From NCBI RefSeq assembly GCF_011397635.1, contig NC_064775.1, positions 18,272,954 through 18,336,953 of the forward strand: a DNA stretch of 64,000 bases. The letters are read 5' to 3'. This DNA is from Epinephelus fuscoguttatus. Its lineage: Eukaryota; Chordata; Actinopteri; Perciformes; Serranidae. This document shows, one piece after another, positions 12,226 through 24,140 of the stretch; the stretch's first letter is position 1; every line of letters starts with the position of its first letter. Under the pieces are notes generated by a model. The model saw nothing but the letters and a program-made list of their open reading frames with translations. It had not been told where the DNA came from and made no database searches. The position numbers were made by a program, and so were the translations under genes.

Positions 12226-13208
12226 TCTTTAAGATCTGCAGGTTCAAACGACTACTCTCACCACGCCTTGCCACTGAACTCACCAAGAGGTCGCTGAGAC
12301 ACCCAAATGTGTGCGTACAAGTGTGAGTGTGTTTGTGTGTGTGCGCGTGTGAGCTGACTCCCTGATCTCCTGCTCTAATACCCTGAGGACCTTTGGTTCC
12401 TTAACTGTAGGAGGTCCTAAGCAACCAAGCCCACACACCCACATGCAAACACACACAACACACACATGCACACACACATCTTCAGAGGATATCAAAGATT
12501 AGACATCAATCATTCTCACCTCTTGAAGTCTTGGAGAACGAGCACCTCATATGAAAGGTCAGTGCACGCCCGGAGAGCGACGACAAAATCAATGTGCAAC
12601 GATGAAGGCAATGATGAGGATGACTGACAGAAGGAAGAGGGTGCCAAAAACAAATAGGTGGAGGGTGCTGATGGTAAATATAAGCACAAGAAGAACAGAT
12701 CTGGGTGGTTTTCCATATTCTTACAGTCTTTCACTGTTTAGCATTCAAACATTTCCTGTCCTAAACCCTTTTCCTTGACCTCAGTGGAAGTGGAAGTGTT
12801 ATGAGATCAAGGACTTACGAAAAGATAACCACAGTGCTAAAACAATCCAACTGCACCTAAACCATGCTACATAATCAATGCTCTCTCATACCTAAATGAT
12901 GGCATAGGTTGATTTCCACTGACTACCAAAACAACTTGTACGAATAGGAAAAATATCATGGTTTGGCATGAAATAAGTACTTTTGTCACCAACAAAATGT
13001 GACATATGTCATGTGACATGCGTCACATACGGCATTTCACATACAGCACTAGCGTAGCATGCTTCACATTCTAGTATACAAGGCTAGATGTAAAAAAGGT
13101 CAACCTTGACCTTGGGATGCCAACACTGGTCTCTTGGGTAAAAGTCCTATGTTTTTTTGACCCATCCTTCACCCTCCAAAAATCAGGAGCTCCTGGCACA
13201 AAAGTCAG

Positions 13209-13453
13209 GGTACAGAAGCAACAAGAAAATGAAAGGAGCAGAGAAGCAATAGCTAAATATCTGGCAAAAAAGTGAAGAAGCAGCAGTTATGACAGGCAGA
13301 GCTGAAGGTGAGAAGTGAGGCAGAGTAATTTTTAGCAAATAAAATCTGTTGTATCAGAATCAATTTTAAAGCTACAGGGAAAACACAGGTATCATTTCAG
13401 GACCTTAGGCATCCATTGGTAGTAAACAACGTTGTGCTATCTTGTTGGAAAGG
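13209..13453 (+). repeat. Dispersed repeat family A, copy 2
   Basis: Same block as at 5521-5772, same orientation, with small indels and substitutions. Its presence twice within 8 kb supports an interspersed repeat rather than unique DNA. Confidence 0.75.
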
Positions 13454-13753
13454 TAGTCAAATAGCACTCCAAATTTATGCAAAATTTGGGCAGGAAAAAA
13501 GTGGTGTATTTAGATATTTCTGCATACTGTGGTCCCTAAACTGTCTTTAAATGTCATAAATTGGGTATGACTGGAAAACAAGGGGTTGACAACCATATAC
13601 TCTTTACACTGTTTCAGTTTTGTACATAATTTGACCAATATTTGAGCAATTTGACCAATAACTGACTAAAGTAGCGCTCAAGATTGAATGAATAAATGAA
13701 GAAAAAAATTATATGATTTGATCTTATGAGTTGATATCATGCAGTAATTTTTT

Positions 13754-13929
13754 AAGATATTTTTTGGGCAGTTTTGCCTTTAATTGATAGGAAAGTTAAG
13801 TGTGAAAGGGGGAGAGAGAGGGGGAATGACATGCAGCAAAGGGCCACAGGCTGGAATCGAACCTGGGCCGCTGCGGCAACAGCCTTGTACATGGGGCGCC
13901 TGCTCTATCCACTAAGCCACCGATGCCCC
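13754..13929 (-). mobile_element. tRNA-derived SINE, copy 2
   Basis: The same family and orientation as the element at 4836-5009: on the minus strand GTGGCTTAGTGGATAGAGCA (box A region), GGTTCGATTCC (box B), CATGTCATTCCCCC, then CCTATCAATTAAAGGC and a short A-run. A probable target duplication CAGTAATTTTTT lies at 13742-13753 and 13930-13941. Its box B is one base off the copy 1 sequence. Confidence 0.87.
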
Positions 13930-13941
13930 AGTAATTTTTTT

Positions 13942-15017
13942 TAATCATTATTTGATTTGACTTTTCTCTAATTATCATTGGAGGGCATTTTTTCAGCCCA
14001 AGACAAACATTTGACTACCTCTGCTTTTCAAAATATAAGGTCTTAACATAGAGTTGATGCAAAATCCATATTATTATTTAGATTATATTCTCAGAAAGTA
14101 TAACATTTTGCATAGTGATATGTTTAGTAACTTCACCCCCCGCCCCCCGATAGGTGTGGATAAGAGGCCTTCTTCTTCCTTCTTCTAATAAGCTGCTTGC
14201 TGACCTATGACCTATGTGGTTGATTGTTTGGTGAGAGCGTGATGAAGTCATGTTGTGTGAACCTAGCTTTAGCCTGGTGAGCTAACATCAGGATTGGATG
14301 AAATAAAGAAAAAAAAAAGTGGAGTATTCATATGTCAACAGTTTTCATTCACTGAGTGATTGTTGGTTTAATCGGGGGTGTGCAGATTTTCACGTGTTGC
14401 CGAAGCATGTGTTTATCAGTGTGTGTTGGCCTTTAATCACATAGCTTGAAAGGAAAAGCCTTTTAACTTGTGTATTTTAAGTTATGTATGTTAGCAGAGG
14501 ATCCATTCACTTTCTTGTTGACAAAGCAGCAAAAAGCTTTGGGTCAAGTGTTGCTCTCACATGTGGCAGTACCAGTTCAGCTAAGATGGGTCAGGTCTTA
14601 ATGATGCTCAGCCCAAGTTTACAACTCAGTTTTAGGCCCGTGCAGAACTTACACCACACAAACCCTCAGCAAACTGTTATCGTCAAGGCTACGATAACTT
14701 TTCAAATTTGCAGATGCAAAAAATAATAGAGTGTTTTCTCTTCTGCTGGTTTGAACTTCAGTGCAGTTCTGTTGTGCTGAACTTTGCTTGGCCTGGAGTG
14801 CTGAGTAACTGATTGAGATAGGAGCAGGAAGCTTATCTCTGAGCGCTTCGTGTTTGGATACGTATGATGTCAGACCAGTTCTCATAATGCTTTCTAGGCT
14901 GCGTGCACAGATAAGCTTTGGGATCTGGAGAAGGTAGAGACATATGCAGGTAGCAAACAAGACACAATTGAAATTGGAGCAAGAGAAAGGGCCCGTTTTC
15001 TGTTTGTTTTTTCAAGT
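13942..15017. other. Intergenic DNA, no gene seen
   Basis: Unique-looking AT-rich sequence without credible exons. Confidence 0.35.
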
Positions 15018-15059
15018 GTGTGTTTGTGTTCGCGAGTGTGTGTGTGTGATGTTCTTCTA

Positions 15060-15560
15060 CGCCGAGCCTACTTTACCTCACCGTACTCCCTGAGCAGTGA
15101 CCGGAGCAGTAAGCCCCCCATCCAAGCACTTGGAAACTGGAACGAGGCGAGGAGAAAGAGAGGATGGATGGGAAAGAAAGGAAACGATGCGATGGGGGAG
15201 AAAAAGGATGGAGCGCAAAGAAAGGGAGGACAGGAGAAGAGCGGACGCAGAGACAGACAGACAGAGCAGCAGCACATGGAACGGCACAAAACGGAAAGAA
15301 CTGACGAACGAATGGAACCAAACGAAAGGAGGAGAAGTGTTGGATTGAGGGATGAGAGGGAAGGCGAGGCCACCTCTTCTTCTCCCTCTCCTCCTCTCGT
15401 CCCTCTTCCCCCCGTGAGAATGCCGCCTGCATGTGTGTATTTTCTTCCTCGTCAGATCTGCCACGCTTTCATTCGCACACAAAGACGGGACGTAGACGTA
15501 CCTGGCACAGGGGGATGTGAAGGAGCTGGCAGAGGTGTGTGTGTGTGTGAGTGAGAGTGT
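15060..15560. promoter_or_regulatory. CpG-richer, purine-biased island; candidate promoter or untranslated first exon
   Basis: CpG dinucleotides are clearly denser here than in the surrounding 15 kb (aacgaggcgagg, gaacgg, ctgacgaacg, gacgggacgtagacgtacc). The plus strand is strongly purine-biased, which leaves frames open on both strands without any recognisable protein. In human the gene upstream of CCDC28A is NHSL1, in the opposite orientation with far-flung alternative first exons. A distal start of that gene is possible here but nothing proves it. Confidence 0.3.
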
Positions 15561-16189
15561 ATGTGTGAGAGAGAAACAGATAAAGAGACACTGGCTCACC
15601 TGCCTGACAGACAAGGGTGCCTGTGAGAGGATGGCCTGTCTGTCTGAGATGTCCCACTTAACACTGACACACACTTAACCTGCTCAACACCAGCATGGGC
15701 TCACTGTCTTCCTTCTCTCTCTGTTTTCCAACACTCACATTCATATAGACACTGCATCTGCTTGATGCTGTTGTTTGAATATATTTCTAGCGATCCAGTA
15801 TCAGCACCCTCATGTCTTTATCTCGCTGTATAGAACTCATTGGAATCATTTTCAAGTTAGGGACCATGAGGCCAGGGGTTGCTGTGGCACTAAATACAAA
15901 ATTGAACTGTATTAAAAGGTTAAGTTCAGTGTATTTCCCCATGTTTCCTTGCCTAAATGACTATGGGAGCAGCAATTTTTGAAACTGGTCCAGTATTGAG
16001 TGCAACGAACTAGGCTGCAATGTAACCACTCTGGGAATGTGCACATTGCCAATGTACGTCCGCTACAAGTGCTTGTTTTTGCCACTGACAGGTTCTGATT
16101 ATTATTCTAAAGGCCTTTGCAAACTGAGTCTGTATTTTTTGTCCGAAATTGTCACGTCTAAAAATAAATACAACCTCAAATTGTATTAG

Positions 16190-16935
16190 TCATGATTGCA
16201 CATTGGCTACAGTTACATGATGGCTTCTCATTCGGAATGAAATGAATCTGAATGAAATCATTCGGAATTAAAGTGTTTCCATGTAGTTTACATGGGAAAT
16301 ATTAATTCTGAATGAAGGTTTACACGGGAGATCTGTTCAATCGCCTTTATTCAGGTCTGCGCAAGGTTTGGGGCAGGGAAGGTTTCTGATTGGATAGGGG
16401 GCGGGGTGGATGTTACGTGTTTACGTTTACCGGAAGAAAACATTGTAGTCCTCGCTCCGGATAACAAGATGCTTGACAGCGCCGTTATTAGTGCCTTTTT
16501 CGGGCGTGTTTTGCTTATATTCTTAAAGCAGCAGTACGACAACAACCTTGTTCTGCTAATGCTTCATCTGTTGAGCAGGAGAAGGGAGGCAGAAGACCGT
16601 GCTGTGGCGAATGGAAACCGGTGAGTGCAACGAGTCCGACTGCTCTAGCTCAGCCCGTTGCTATGCAGCCCGTTGCTGTGCACGCTATATGTGTCATCGC
16701 ACCAGAAGGGCAAGGAAACGAGCATGCGCAGAAAGACCGGAATAAACTTAAAGAGGAATGAGTGTATACATGCACACAAAATTCTTTCATTCGGAATGAC
16801 AAACGGAATAAACCACCCCCTTTAATCGGATTTCATTTTCAATTGGAATGACCATTTTTCAATCGGAATGACCGTTTACATGACCACTTTTAATCGGAAT
16901 GGCCGTTCATTCCGATTAAAAGTGGAATTAAACTG
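16190..16935. mobile_element. DNA transposon remnant, possibly PIF/Harbinger-like
   Basis: Both ends carry arrays of the same subterminal motif in opposite orientation: CATTCGGAATGA / ATTCGGAATTAA on the left (16220-16320) and TTTAATCGGAATG / CATTCCGATTAAA on the right (16790-16930). Each end also has a 'TTTACATGG' type motif. The centre (16406-16621) is an open frame of 72 codons beginning MDVTCLRLPEE and ending in a strong splice-donor context (ACCG then gtgagt). That layout resembles the first coding exon of a transposon gene. Superfamily assignment is tentative. Confidence 0.55.
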
Positions 16936-16959
16936 TCCATGTAAACGTACTGACTGAGT

Positions 16960-19405
16960 CTGAAACTTCATACTGAAACCGTTCATAATTAAAATTTTTG
17001 GATCGATTTTCCACCATTCTTGCATCTGTCCGAGCCTTTAGAGAAGTTTGACCAAGACTCAGTGAAGAAAATGTGGCGGCAGGACACAGACAAGACAGTG
17101 GAACTGGATGTATAGAATCATTTCATAACTCAGATAGTTATTTTCAACAGGTCAGATAGTCATATTCAGGTGGATGATGATGAAGAGGCAGCTATGGTGC
17201 CAAATGAAAGACAGGGAAGGAGTGATGACAGCCAGGTAGGTAACTCCAGTGGAGAGTGACAAAGGAGGAAATGTGTCTTTTTATTTTGTCTCGTACTGCA
17301 AATTTTTTGCAACAAATACAATAATGAAACACATTGGAATGAGTGTGCAAAGTTTGAAAGCTTGTGTGCGTAACGATTTTTTTTTTGGATGATGGATTGG
17401 ATGGACTTGGTGTTCAAAGGTCTGAAGTGTCTGACAACATTATGGAGAGGATCCCTATAGAGGCTCACCTTTTTGATAACAGTAAGATCTTTTTTGTTTA
17501 ACCACAAACAGCCCCAAAATCTAACTATTAACAATAAAATTTAAATAAACAGTAATTTTATATGTATAGTGTCAGCATATTTTCACATCTAACTGGGTGA
17601 ATTAAGGGTTTATTTCAACCAAACCAGAGTTGTTGATTGTTTAAACAATGGAAAGGTGGACCGAGACAAGTTTTGTGAGTTTTATTTTGTGTCTGTCAGC
17701 TTTGAGTGAAATTTGTATTACAATGTTAAAATTACTTTTAATTAGGAACCTCGGCCGAAGGATGAAGTCCCTTTTGTTTTTGGTGCGTTTATTTTTTATT
17801 CTTTATTCTTTCTCCCACTGACCCCCTAAATATGCTCAAAAACTCTCTAGCACTCTCTAGAACCACCTAGACACACTAAAATGGCCACTACGGCCCATAG
17901 GAGTGTCGTAGAAAGATTAAACCAAAACTCACCTAGACCTACAAATCACACACAGACACCCGTGACCTGAAATCCAACAGGAAGTGAGCTAGTGCCTCTG
18001 AAAGTAACATGAGCAAACGTGGAGAAATTGTCAGCTGTGAGCTAGTGTGGAGAGGGGTCTAAAATCTAAAAGTCTAAAACTTTTGTCTTTAACTGTCTAT
18101 GTGAGCTGGAGGCCGAAATGGCAAGAGTCTGAGATCCCGCCCAACACTGCTTGCAGCTTTAATTTAAATGGAGTCTGGTCGGTTTGGCGACGGCGATTTC
18201 GGGGCTGTGTTTGGGTTAAACAAAAAAGATCTTACTCTTCAACAAAAATGTCTATCTCTGTAGGGATCATTTCCATAATGTTATCAGACACTTAGAATAA
18301 CAACCTGAACCTGTCAGCAGCAAAAACAAGCTCTTTCAGTGGGCATAAATTAACAGTGCAAACATGAGTGGTTGCTGCCTGTTTGGCTGCTGCTACCTGC
18401 AGCAGTCTTGTTCAATAATGGACCAATTACAAACTGTTGCTCCCATTATTCACTTAGACACAAAACATGGGAAAACAAGGTCCAGGTTGGAAAAATACCA
18501 AATTTTACCCTCACACTTCTGCCAATACCTGATCTGCCTCAACAACTTTTTGTGACCCTCTGACTTTCCATCTAGTGCCATCATGAATTTGGTTAATGGC
18601 TAAATACCTGCAAAACTAATGACATTCCCATCTGCCTTACCTTAACCTTGGGTTCAGTGCTAATTTGGATATGTTAGCATGCTTAAAAGCTAAACAAAGA
18701 TGGTGAACATAGTAAATGTTATCCTGCTAAGCACCAGCGTGTTGATGTAAGTGGAGCCATACAGAGCTCAGTATTCTTTTTCAATGCTGTGAGCAATACA
18801 AATGAAATTCAACTAGTCTCCAATGTAATTAAGTGAATGCTGAAATCGTATAGAGATAGATATTTAGAAATAAAGACCAAAAGGGGAAAAAAAGCTATCT
18901 GCATGGTTGGGTACCACTATAATACAGTCTTGTCTTTGAATTTTGGGTGGACGAACTCCAGTCAAATTAACTGATGCATGTTAAGTATAGCTGCTGTATT
19001 TTAATAAGAGTTTATCTGCAAGAAAAATACAGGAAAAAGACAAACTGTGGTGAAAATAATTGCAGCACTTATAAGAACAGTACTATTTTTCCTGGTTTAA
19101 TAAGAATTAAGTCCAAAAACACCAACGAGTTAATGAATCCTTTTCACTGGATGAGATTTATTGTTTGAAATACAATTTATGTGCCAATAATTTTCGTTCC
19201 TTTTTTTATTGAGCCGTAGAGTTAAGCTTTGGAGAAAAAAAACAAATAGGCTAAAAAGTCAAATTACTGCCCAGCAGCTGCAGCACAATGAGTTTTGACG
19301 CTGGAGTGAAAATGTGTCCATGCTAAAGAAATTGAAAGGGTCTGCAATGCGACACAAACTAACAATAAACAAGGAAGCAAACAAATTGACACGCACATGA
19401 ATACA
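16960..19405. other. Intergenic DNA with degraded repeat, no gene seen
   Basis: 17810-18000 contains a piece ending AATCCAACAGGAAGTGAGCT, a motif that reappears near 21245 (AATCCAACAGGAAGTCATCC) and belongs to a widespread fish repeat. No supported exons. Confidence 0.4.
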
Positions 19406-19406
19406 A

Positions 19407-19490
19407 ACACACACACACACACACACACATACACACACACGCACACACACACACACACACACGCACACACGTACACACACACAGCAATCC
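19407..19490. repeat. Compound (CA)n microsatellite
   Basis: CA units with interspersed CGCA and TACA variants. Shorter CA tracts follow at 19625-19660, 19730-19745 and 19840-19850. Confidence 0.93.
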
Positions 19491-20119
19491 GCTATGCTGC
19501 AATTAGCTTGTTTTAAAGGAAACAAATAACAGTAATTTCAACAGAACAGCATCCATAACAATTCACCCCTGGAGGGGATCAGCTATTTGAGCACACACTC
19601 ACACTAGAGAACAGGATACATTCACACACAAGGATACACACGCACACGCACGCACACAAACAGTCGGGTATGTGCAAGCTGTCATATTCAAATACAACAG
19701 ACAGACATACAGATGCACATGCATGCTAACACACACACACACCCACACCTCCAGAGCAGCAGAGAGGGTCAGCTCAGTGTCTGAGTTATTACGCTACTTT
19801 GTTCTGCCTCAGTGGGAAGGCTACACTCCGCGCACATGCACACACACACAAAGAATTATTATCACCTATCAACACTCAAGGTGCAAATATAAAAGGGTTG
19901 GTTTGATAATGGATTGAAAGAGATGAATAAAAGATTGGGTAAAAAAAAGATGGGTGGATGAATGGAGAGAGAAAGCATCTGGTTGCTGTTTCTTTGCTTG
20001 TGTGCAGAAGTTTGGCCGAGAGAACCGGCCTCTGTCTCTCCCTCTTTATATGTCCCCACCTTTCCGTCCATCTATCCATCCCTCCCTCTCTGTCTGGGTG
20101 TACAACAATGGCATGAAAC

Positions 20120-20290
20120 ATCTGCGGCTACCAGGTAATTATGGTTGAGCCAAAACAGCGGGCAGTGGCACGCCGATGAGCTCCGGCACCCCGCAATTAG
20201 CCCTGCATCTCCATCTCTCCTCGCTCTGTCGCTCCCCCGATGACCAGCACATTATCTGTCTGAAGAGACAGAGGAGAGTGGAGAGGGGGA
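20120..20290. promoter_or_regulatory. Candidate conserved non-coding element
   Basis: A GC-balanced, non-repetitive block with homeodomain-like core sites (GGTAATTATGG at 20135, GCAATTAGC at 20193) surrounded by CA repeats and transposon debris. No coding frame. It looks like an embedded regulatory element, but conservation cannot be judged from one sequence. Confidence 0.25.
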
Positions 20291-20459
20291 AAAAGACAGA
20301 TGAGTGATCTCAGAGGGACGCTAGTGGTGGGAGATGAGGACATTCACACCACCAATCTGAGTCATGCCTTGTTTTCAAGTCCTCATTGTGGCTTTCTTTG
20401 AATCGTTTTTAGCAGTAATTTGATACAAAATAATTGAAACTGAAGGAATTGTTATTAAT

Positions 20460-21310
20460 TGTTATTTAATTTAGGGGACTAAAGGTGCTCGAATTCTCAC
20501 GAAATTTGCACATGCATCAGATCTAGTGACAAATTTTATGGGTCTCCTGCAAGCGGCAACTTCCAGGACTGAGAAATTAAGCTACGCAGAAGTGCCAAAA
20601 ACCACAGTTCCTTGAATGGCCACTTAAGGCTGGCTCTAGAAGCGAGTCAGTGCCAGTAGACCCCAGTGTTAATATACCAAACTTTATAGCAGAAATAAAC
20701 ATGTTTACAGCATGGCACAAAAGACGGTTTTTGTCTCTGTCATTAATTTCTCTGTTCATGACAGCTGTACGGGGGGCAAATTTTATATAACTCACCCACA
20801 CTGGCTTATGGTTATGGATACTTAAGGTTGAGCCAATTTGAGTGACAGGCTGTCTGTGAAGTGCCACCGCAGTCTGAGAGACAGATCCACCCCCGGCTCC
20901 TCCACAGCTCCACCCTGCCGTCCAAATTTGGTCACCTCTGGCTTCAAAAATCCATGATTGCAATGGCCATAATGCCTAATTCAAAGTTTCAGAACAGGAT
21001 TCCACATTTTTAAGCCGCCAAAGGTACTCCAAAACTCACATAACTTTGTACACACCTCAGAATTGGTGACAAATTTTATATTTTACAGGTCTTGTGCTTT
21101 GGATGTGACAAAAGAGCTCTGTAGCGCCCCCTTCAAAACTTTAACGAAGTAGCCTCTGTGGTACATTTTACTTAGATGTCTAAAAATTGGGGGCACATGT
21201 AACATCCCAAGACTTAAAAATAAATAAGTGTCTTGCGGCAATACCCTAAATCCAACAGGAAGTCATCCCATATTTTGAATTAAGTGTGTGCTTTAAGTGT
21301 ATTTTCTGCC
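20460..21310 (+). repeat. Dispersed repeat family B, copy 1, with flanking fish repeat
   Basis: 20585-21000 matches 23650-24130 in the same orientation. Shared landmarks: GTTCCTTGAATGGCCACTT, GGCTGGCTC, CAGAAATAAACA(T/G)GTTTACAG, TTTGAGTGACAGGCTGT and CAGATCCACCCC. The sequence around it (CTCACGAAATTTGCACATGCA and CTCACATAACTTTGTACACACC, then CAACAGGAAGTCATCC) looks like another fish repeat into which family B may have inserted. Confidence 0.7.
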
Positions 21311-22913
21311 ATTTACAGGGATAATCTTATAATGAACTAATGAATTCAGTGAACAGTGCGGTCGTGGCGAGGTGTCAAAGTCCCATGTTTGTAAGTGGTT
21401 TGTAAATCTACTGTATATGGTCAATCAGGCCCCCAGAAAATGTACCAGGCTTTGGAGCCAATTTTTGTATTAGCCAGTCACCCTTAAAAGACTTTTTCCC
21501 ATAGATTTATATGGCAAAAGAAACATCTGTACATCAGAGAATACATTTTCTTTAGCATCACAGCCTCCGCAGAATGACTTGTTTCACTATTAGGATTTTA
21601 AACATTTGGCCTGATAACATTTAGAAATTAAATCATTTTATCCCCATTCATTTCAAGTTAGCAGAGCATTTAACCAGAAGTAGCCAGCTCAGCTGGCGGA
21701 AGTGTGGAAGCAATGCCGATCATCCGCATACTTTTTTACGCAGCAGTTGTGCCACTGAGCAACTTTCTTAGGATAAAAGGGGCCCCATCTACATCAATGT
21801 ATCCCATTCTCTTTATACATCCATGAGTCTGCCGCATATCTACAGGCCCTTCTACTGACAACAGGAAGTCAGCCTTGTGCAAAAAACATCATCCGATTTA
21901 TATGAATTTACATAGTGTGGTCTATGCATGATATACAGCAACATGACGTATAATTACTGTGTGTTCTCTAGCACCACGGAGTGGACACCGAAAGTGGTAC
22001 AAAATGTAGGATAAGTCATTTTTTAGCACCACACACCACATAGGAAATAATGTAAGTCATGCATGCAATGTCTTACAGTTGCATTAATGCACAGCCACAT
22101 GAACCAGCGTCCCACCAGTACCATCGTCATGCACAAAACCCATTCATCACTGCTGGCATCTTTAATTTATTTTGCTACTCTTTACCCTGTAATTGTTTTA
22201 TGGATGTCTGTGAACTGTGAACACCTGGAAATCCTCTGGTGCTTTGGAGGTGATGTTTTAGGTCTGTGGCAGACGGTTCTGTCTGAACTGTCATGGAGAA
22301 GAACACCATGTACAAAAACTCCCCATTCACTCCCTATAAACTGTTTTTATACTCGGTTCCATCTTTGTACTGAATAGCAGCACTTTTGTGACTGATGAAA
22401 GTAAAGTTTTGGGCTTTAGGATAAAACAGTCTTCATTTATTTTTTTAGAAGTCAGATGCAAATATCTGTCTCATTTTATTTGATTGTGTTGTCTATTTTT
22501 TTTCTTGCCAGTCAGTTCCTATATCTGATTTGACTCTCAGCATATAAAGCCGTAATAAATAAAATTCTGATAGTAAGGAGGATGGGGAATGAAGCCAGAC
22601 AGTCATACTGAAGCTCAATAGTTTAGCAATTCAAATTCAAATCCCAGTTTATTCACTGTTTTCCAAAGTTTTCCATGGGGGCAGCTTCCCTCGCCTTCTC
22701 ACATTTACCATCCACTGTGTCTTCATTACGTGCGTTTGATTGGTAGGTGCATGAGTGTTTGTGCGCACACACACTTACATGTGTCGGTGTGTGTCTGTGT
22801 TAGCTCTCCTCTGTTTGTGCAATTGTTTGCTTATGCATGTGCGCCCCGAGAGCGTATGTGTGTGTTCTGACTGCGGGTGCATTTTATGATGTGTACTTTT
22901 TTTCTCTTCCTAG
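21311..22913. other. Intergenic DNA, no gene seen
   Basis: Unique to mildly repetitive AT-rich sequence. Frames here lack splice context or recognisable motifs. Confidence 0.35.
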
Positions 22914-23034
22914 TCCAGGAGTCCCCGTCAGGACCCCTAGACGTCCCTGTGCCTGCCTGCCAAAAACGTCTGCATCTCCTGGACCCCCTCGAGGCAGGGG
23001 ACAGCCAAATGTCACTTGGACCCTCTACAGAGTG
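22914..23034 (+). CDS. Orphan exon-like block, gene unknown
   Basis: A 121-nt GC-rich block bounded by textbook splice signals: upstream a long pyrimidine tract ending ttctcttcctag, downstream gtgagt. The first frame is closed by a TAG. Two frames are open throughout. One reads QESPSGPLDVPVPACQKRLH then LLDPLEAGDSQMSLGPSTE; the other is Pro/Arg-rich (PGVPVRTPRRPC...). I recognise neither. No partner exon was found on the plus strand in this window. It could be a coding exon of a long gene starting further left, an exon of a non-coding RNA, or a chance combination of sites. Confidence 0.35.
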
Positions 23035-23649
23035 GTGAGTGGAGGACAGGAAGAGGCGAATGGGAGAGAAGGGAGGGGAAGGAGGAAGGAGGAGATGGGG
23101 GATTGAATGAGAGGGGGACGAAAGTTAAAGAGGAGATACGAGGATATGTGAAAGGGAGAAAAAGTTTGAGACGACAGGTGGATGTAAGGAGTAGGAAACC
23201 ACATTAATTTAAATGATGTTTACTGACTACAAATTTATATACTTTATGTTGCTGCTGATCAGTGTCCATAAATTCTTAGACTGATTTGCTTCCTCTGAGA
23301 CAGCCAGTGGTTTTTTGCAGGCTGTATGAAAATGCTGAGACTTTTGTTGAGATCTTAAATGTTGCACTTCATTGCAAGTCCGAATTTGATAATCCCAAGT
23401 CGGTATTTCTGATCTTCCGATCTAAATGTGCCCCAGTGCATCTGCTCAGGAAAACACGGTCACCTGGAACAAACTGACCCAACAAACATTGCCTAGATGG
23501 TGTCCCTGGCCAAAAATGGTCCCAGTCAGATGCCAAAAACTGCAACGTGGTTATGAAGCAGGCAGCCCGATGGTGACGCTGTTTCCACACATAATAACAG
23601 TCCATTCAGACCAAGTGGCGACCTCTGGGGCTGAAAAATGAAGCCAACG

Positions 23650-24140
23650 CAAGTGCCAAAAGCTGCAGTTCCTTGAATGGCCACTTGAGGCTGGCTCAAA
23701 GAGTGAGTCAATCCCCATAGACCCCCATATTAAAATGCCCAGCTGTACAACAGAAATAAACAGGTTTACAGTCTGGTACAAAAAACTATTTTTGTCTCTC
23801 TATAGCTAATTTGCCCTCTTTATGGCAGCTATACAGAGGATGATTTTTTATACAACCCAACCGTTTGCTTTCTGTCAGGGTTAACATTGCTCATAATTAA
23901 GGGCGGGCCGCTTTGAGTGACAGGCTGTTTGCCAATAGTGTCCTCAGCTTCTCAGTCAGATCCACCCCTCACTCCTCCACTGCGCCAGTGGAGGAGTCCA
24001 GTGGAGCCAGTCCATATGTCCAAAGTCACCAACTTTGGACATATGGACGTCCAAAGTTGGTGACTTCTGGCTTCAAAACAAGATGGCGACGCCCGAAATG
24101 CTGAATTAAAGGCTTCAAAATGGGAGTTCACAAACCAATG
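23650..24140 (+). repeat. Dispersed repeat family B, copy 2, with palindromic insertion
   Basis: Related to 20585-21000 in the same orientation. Compared with copy 1 it carries extra palindromic sequence at 23971-24066, between the CAGATCCACCCC and CTTCTGGCTTCAAAA landmarks. No coding capacity. Confidence 0.7.
23971..24066. repeat. Cluster of perfect inverted repeats
   Basis: Three hairpins: 23971-23982 with 23986-23997 (12-bp arms, 3-nt loop); 24010-24026 with 24032-24048 (17-bp arms, 5-nt loop); 24023-24040 with 24049-24066 (18-bp arms, 8-nt loop). All arms are perfect. The second and third share bases, so they are mutually exclusive structures. Confidence 0.93.

Noticed and set aside
15018-15674. 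Long open frames of 178 and 198 codons on opposite strands
   Set aside because: They arise from the strand purine/pyrimidine bias; composition is low-complexity and neither resembles a known protein.
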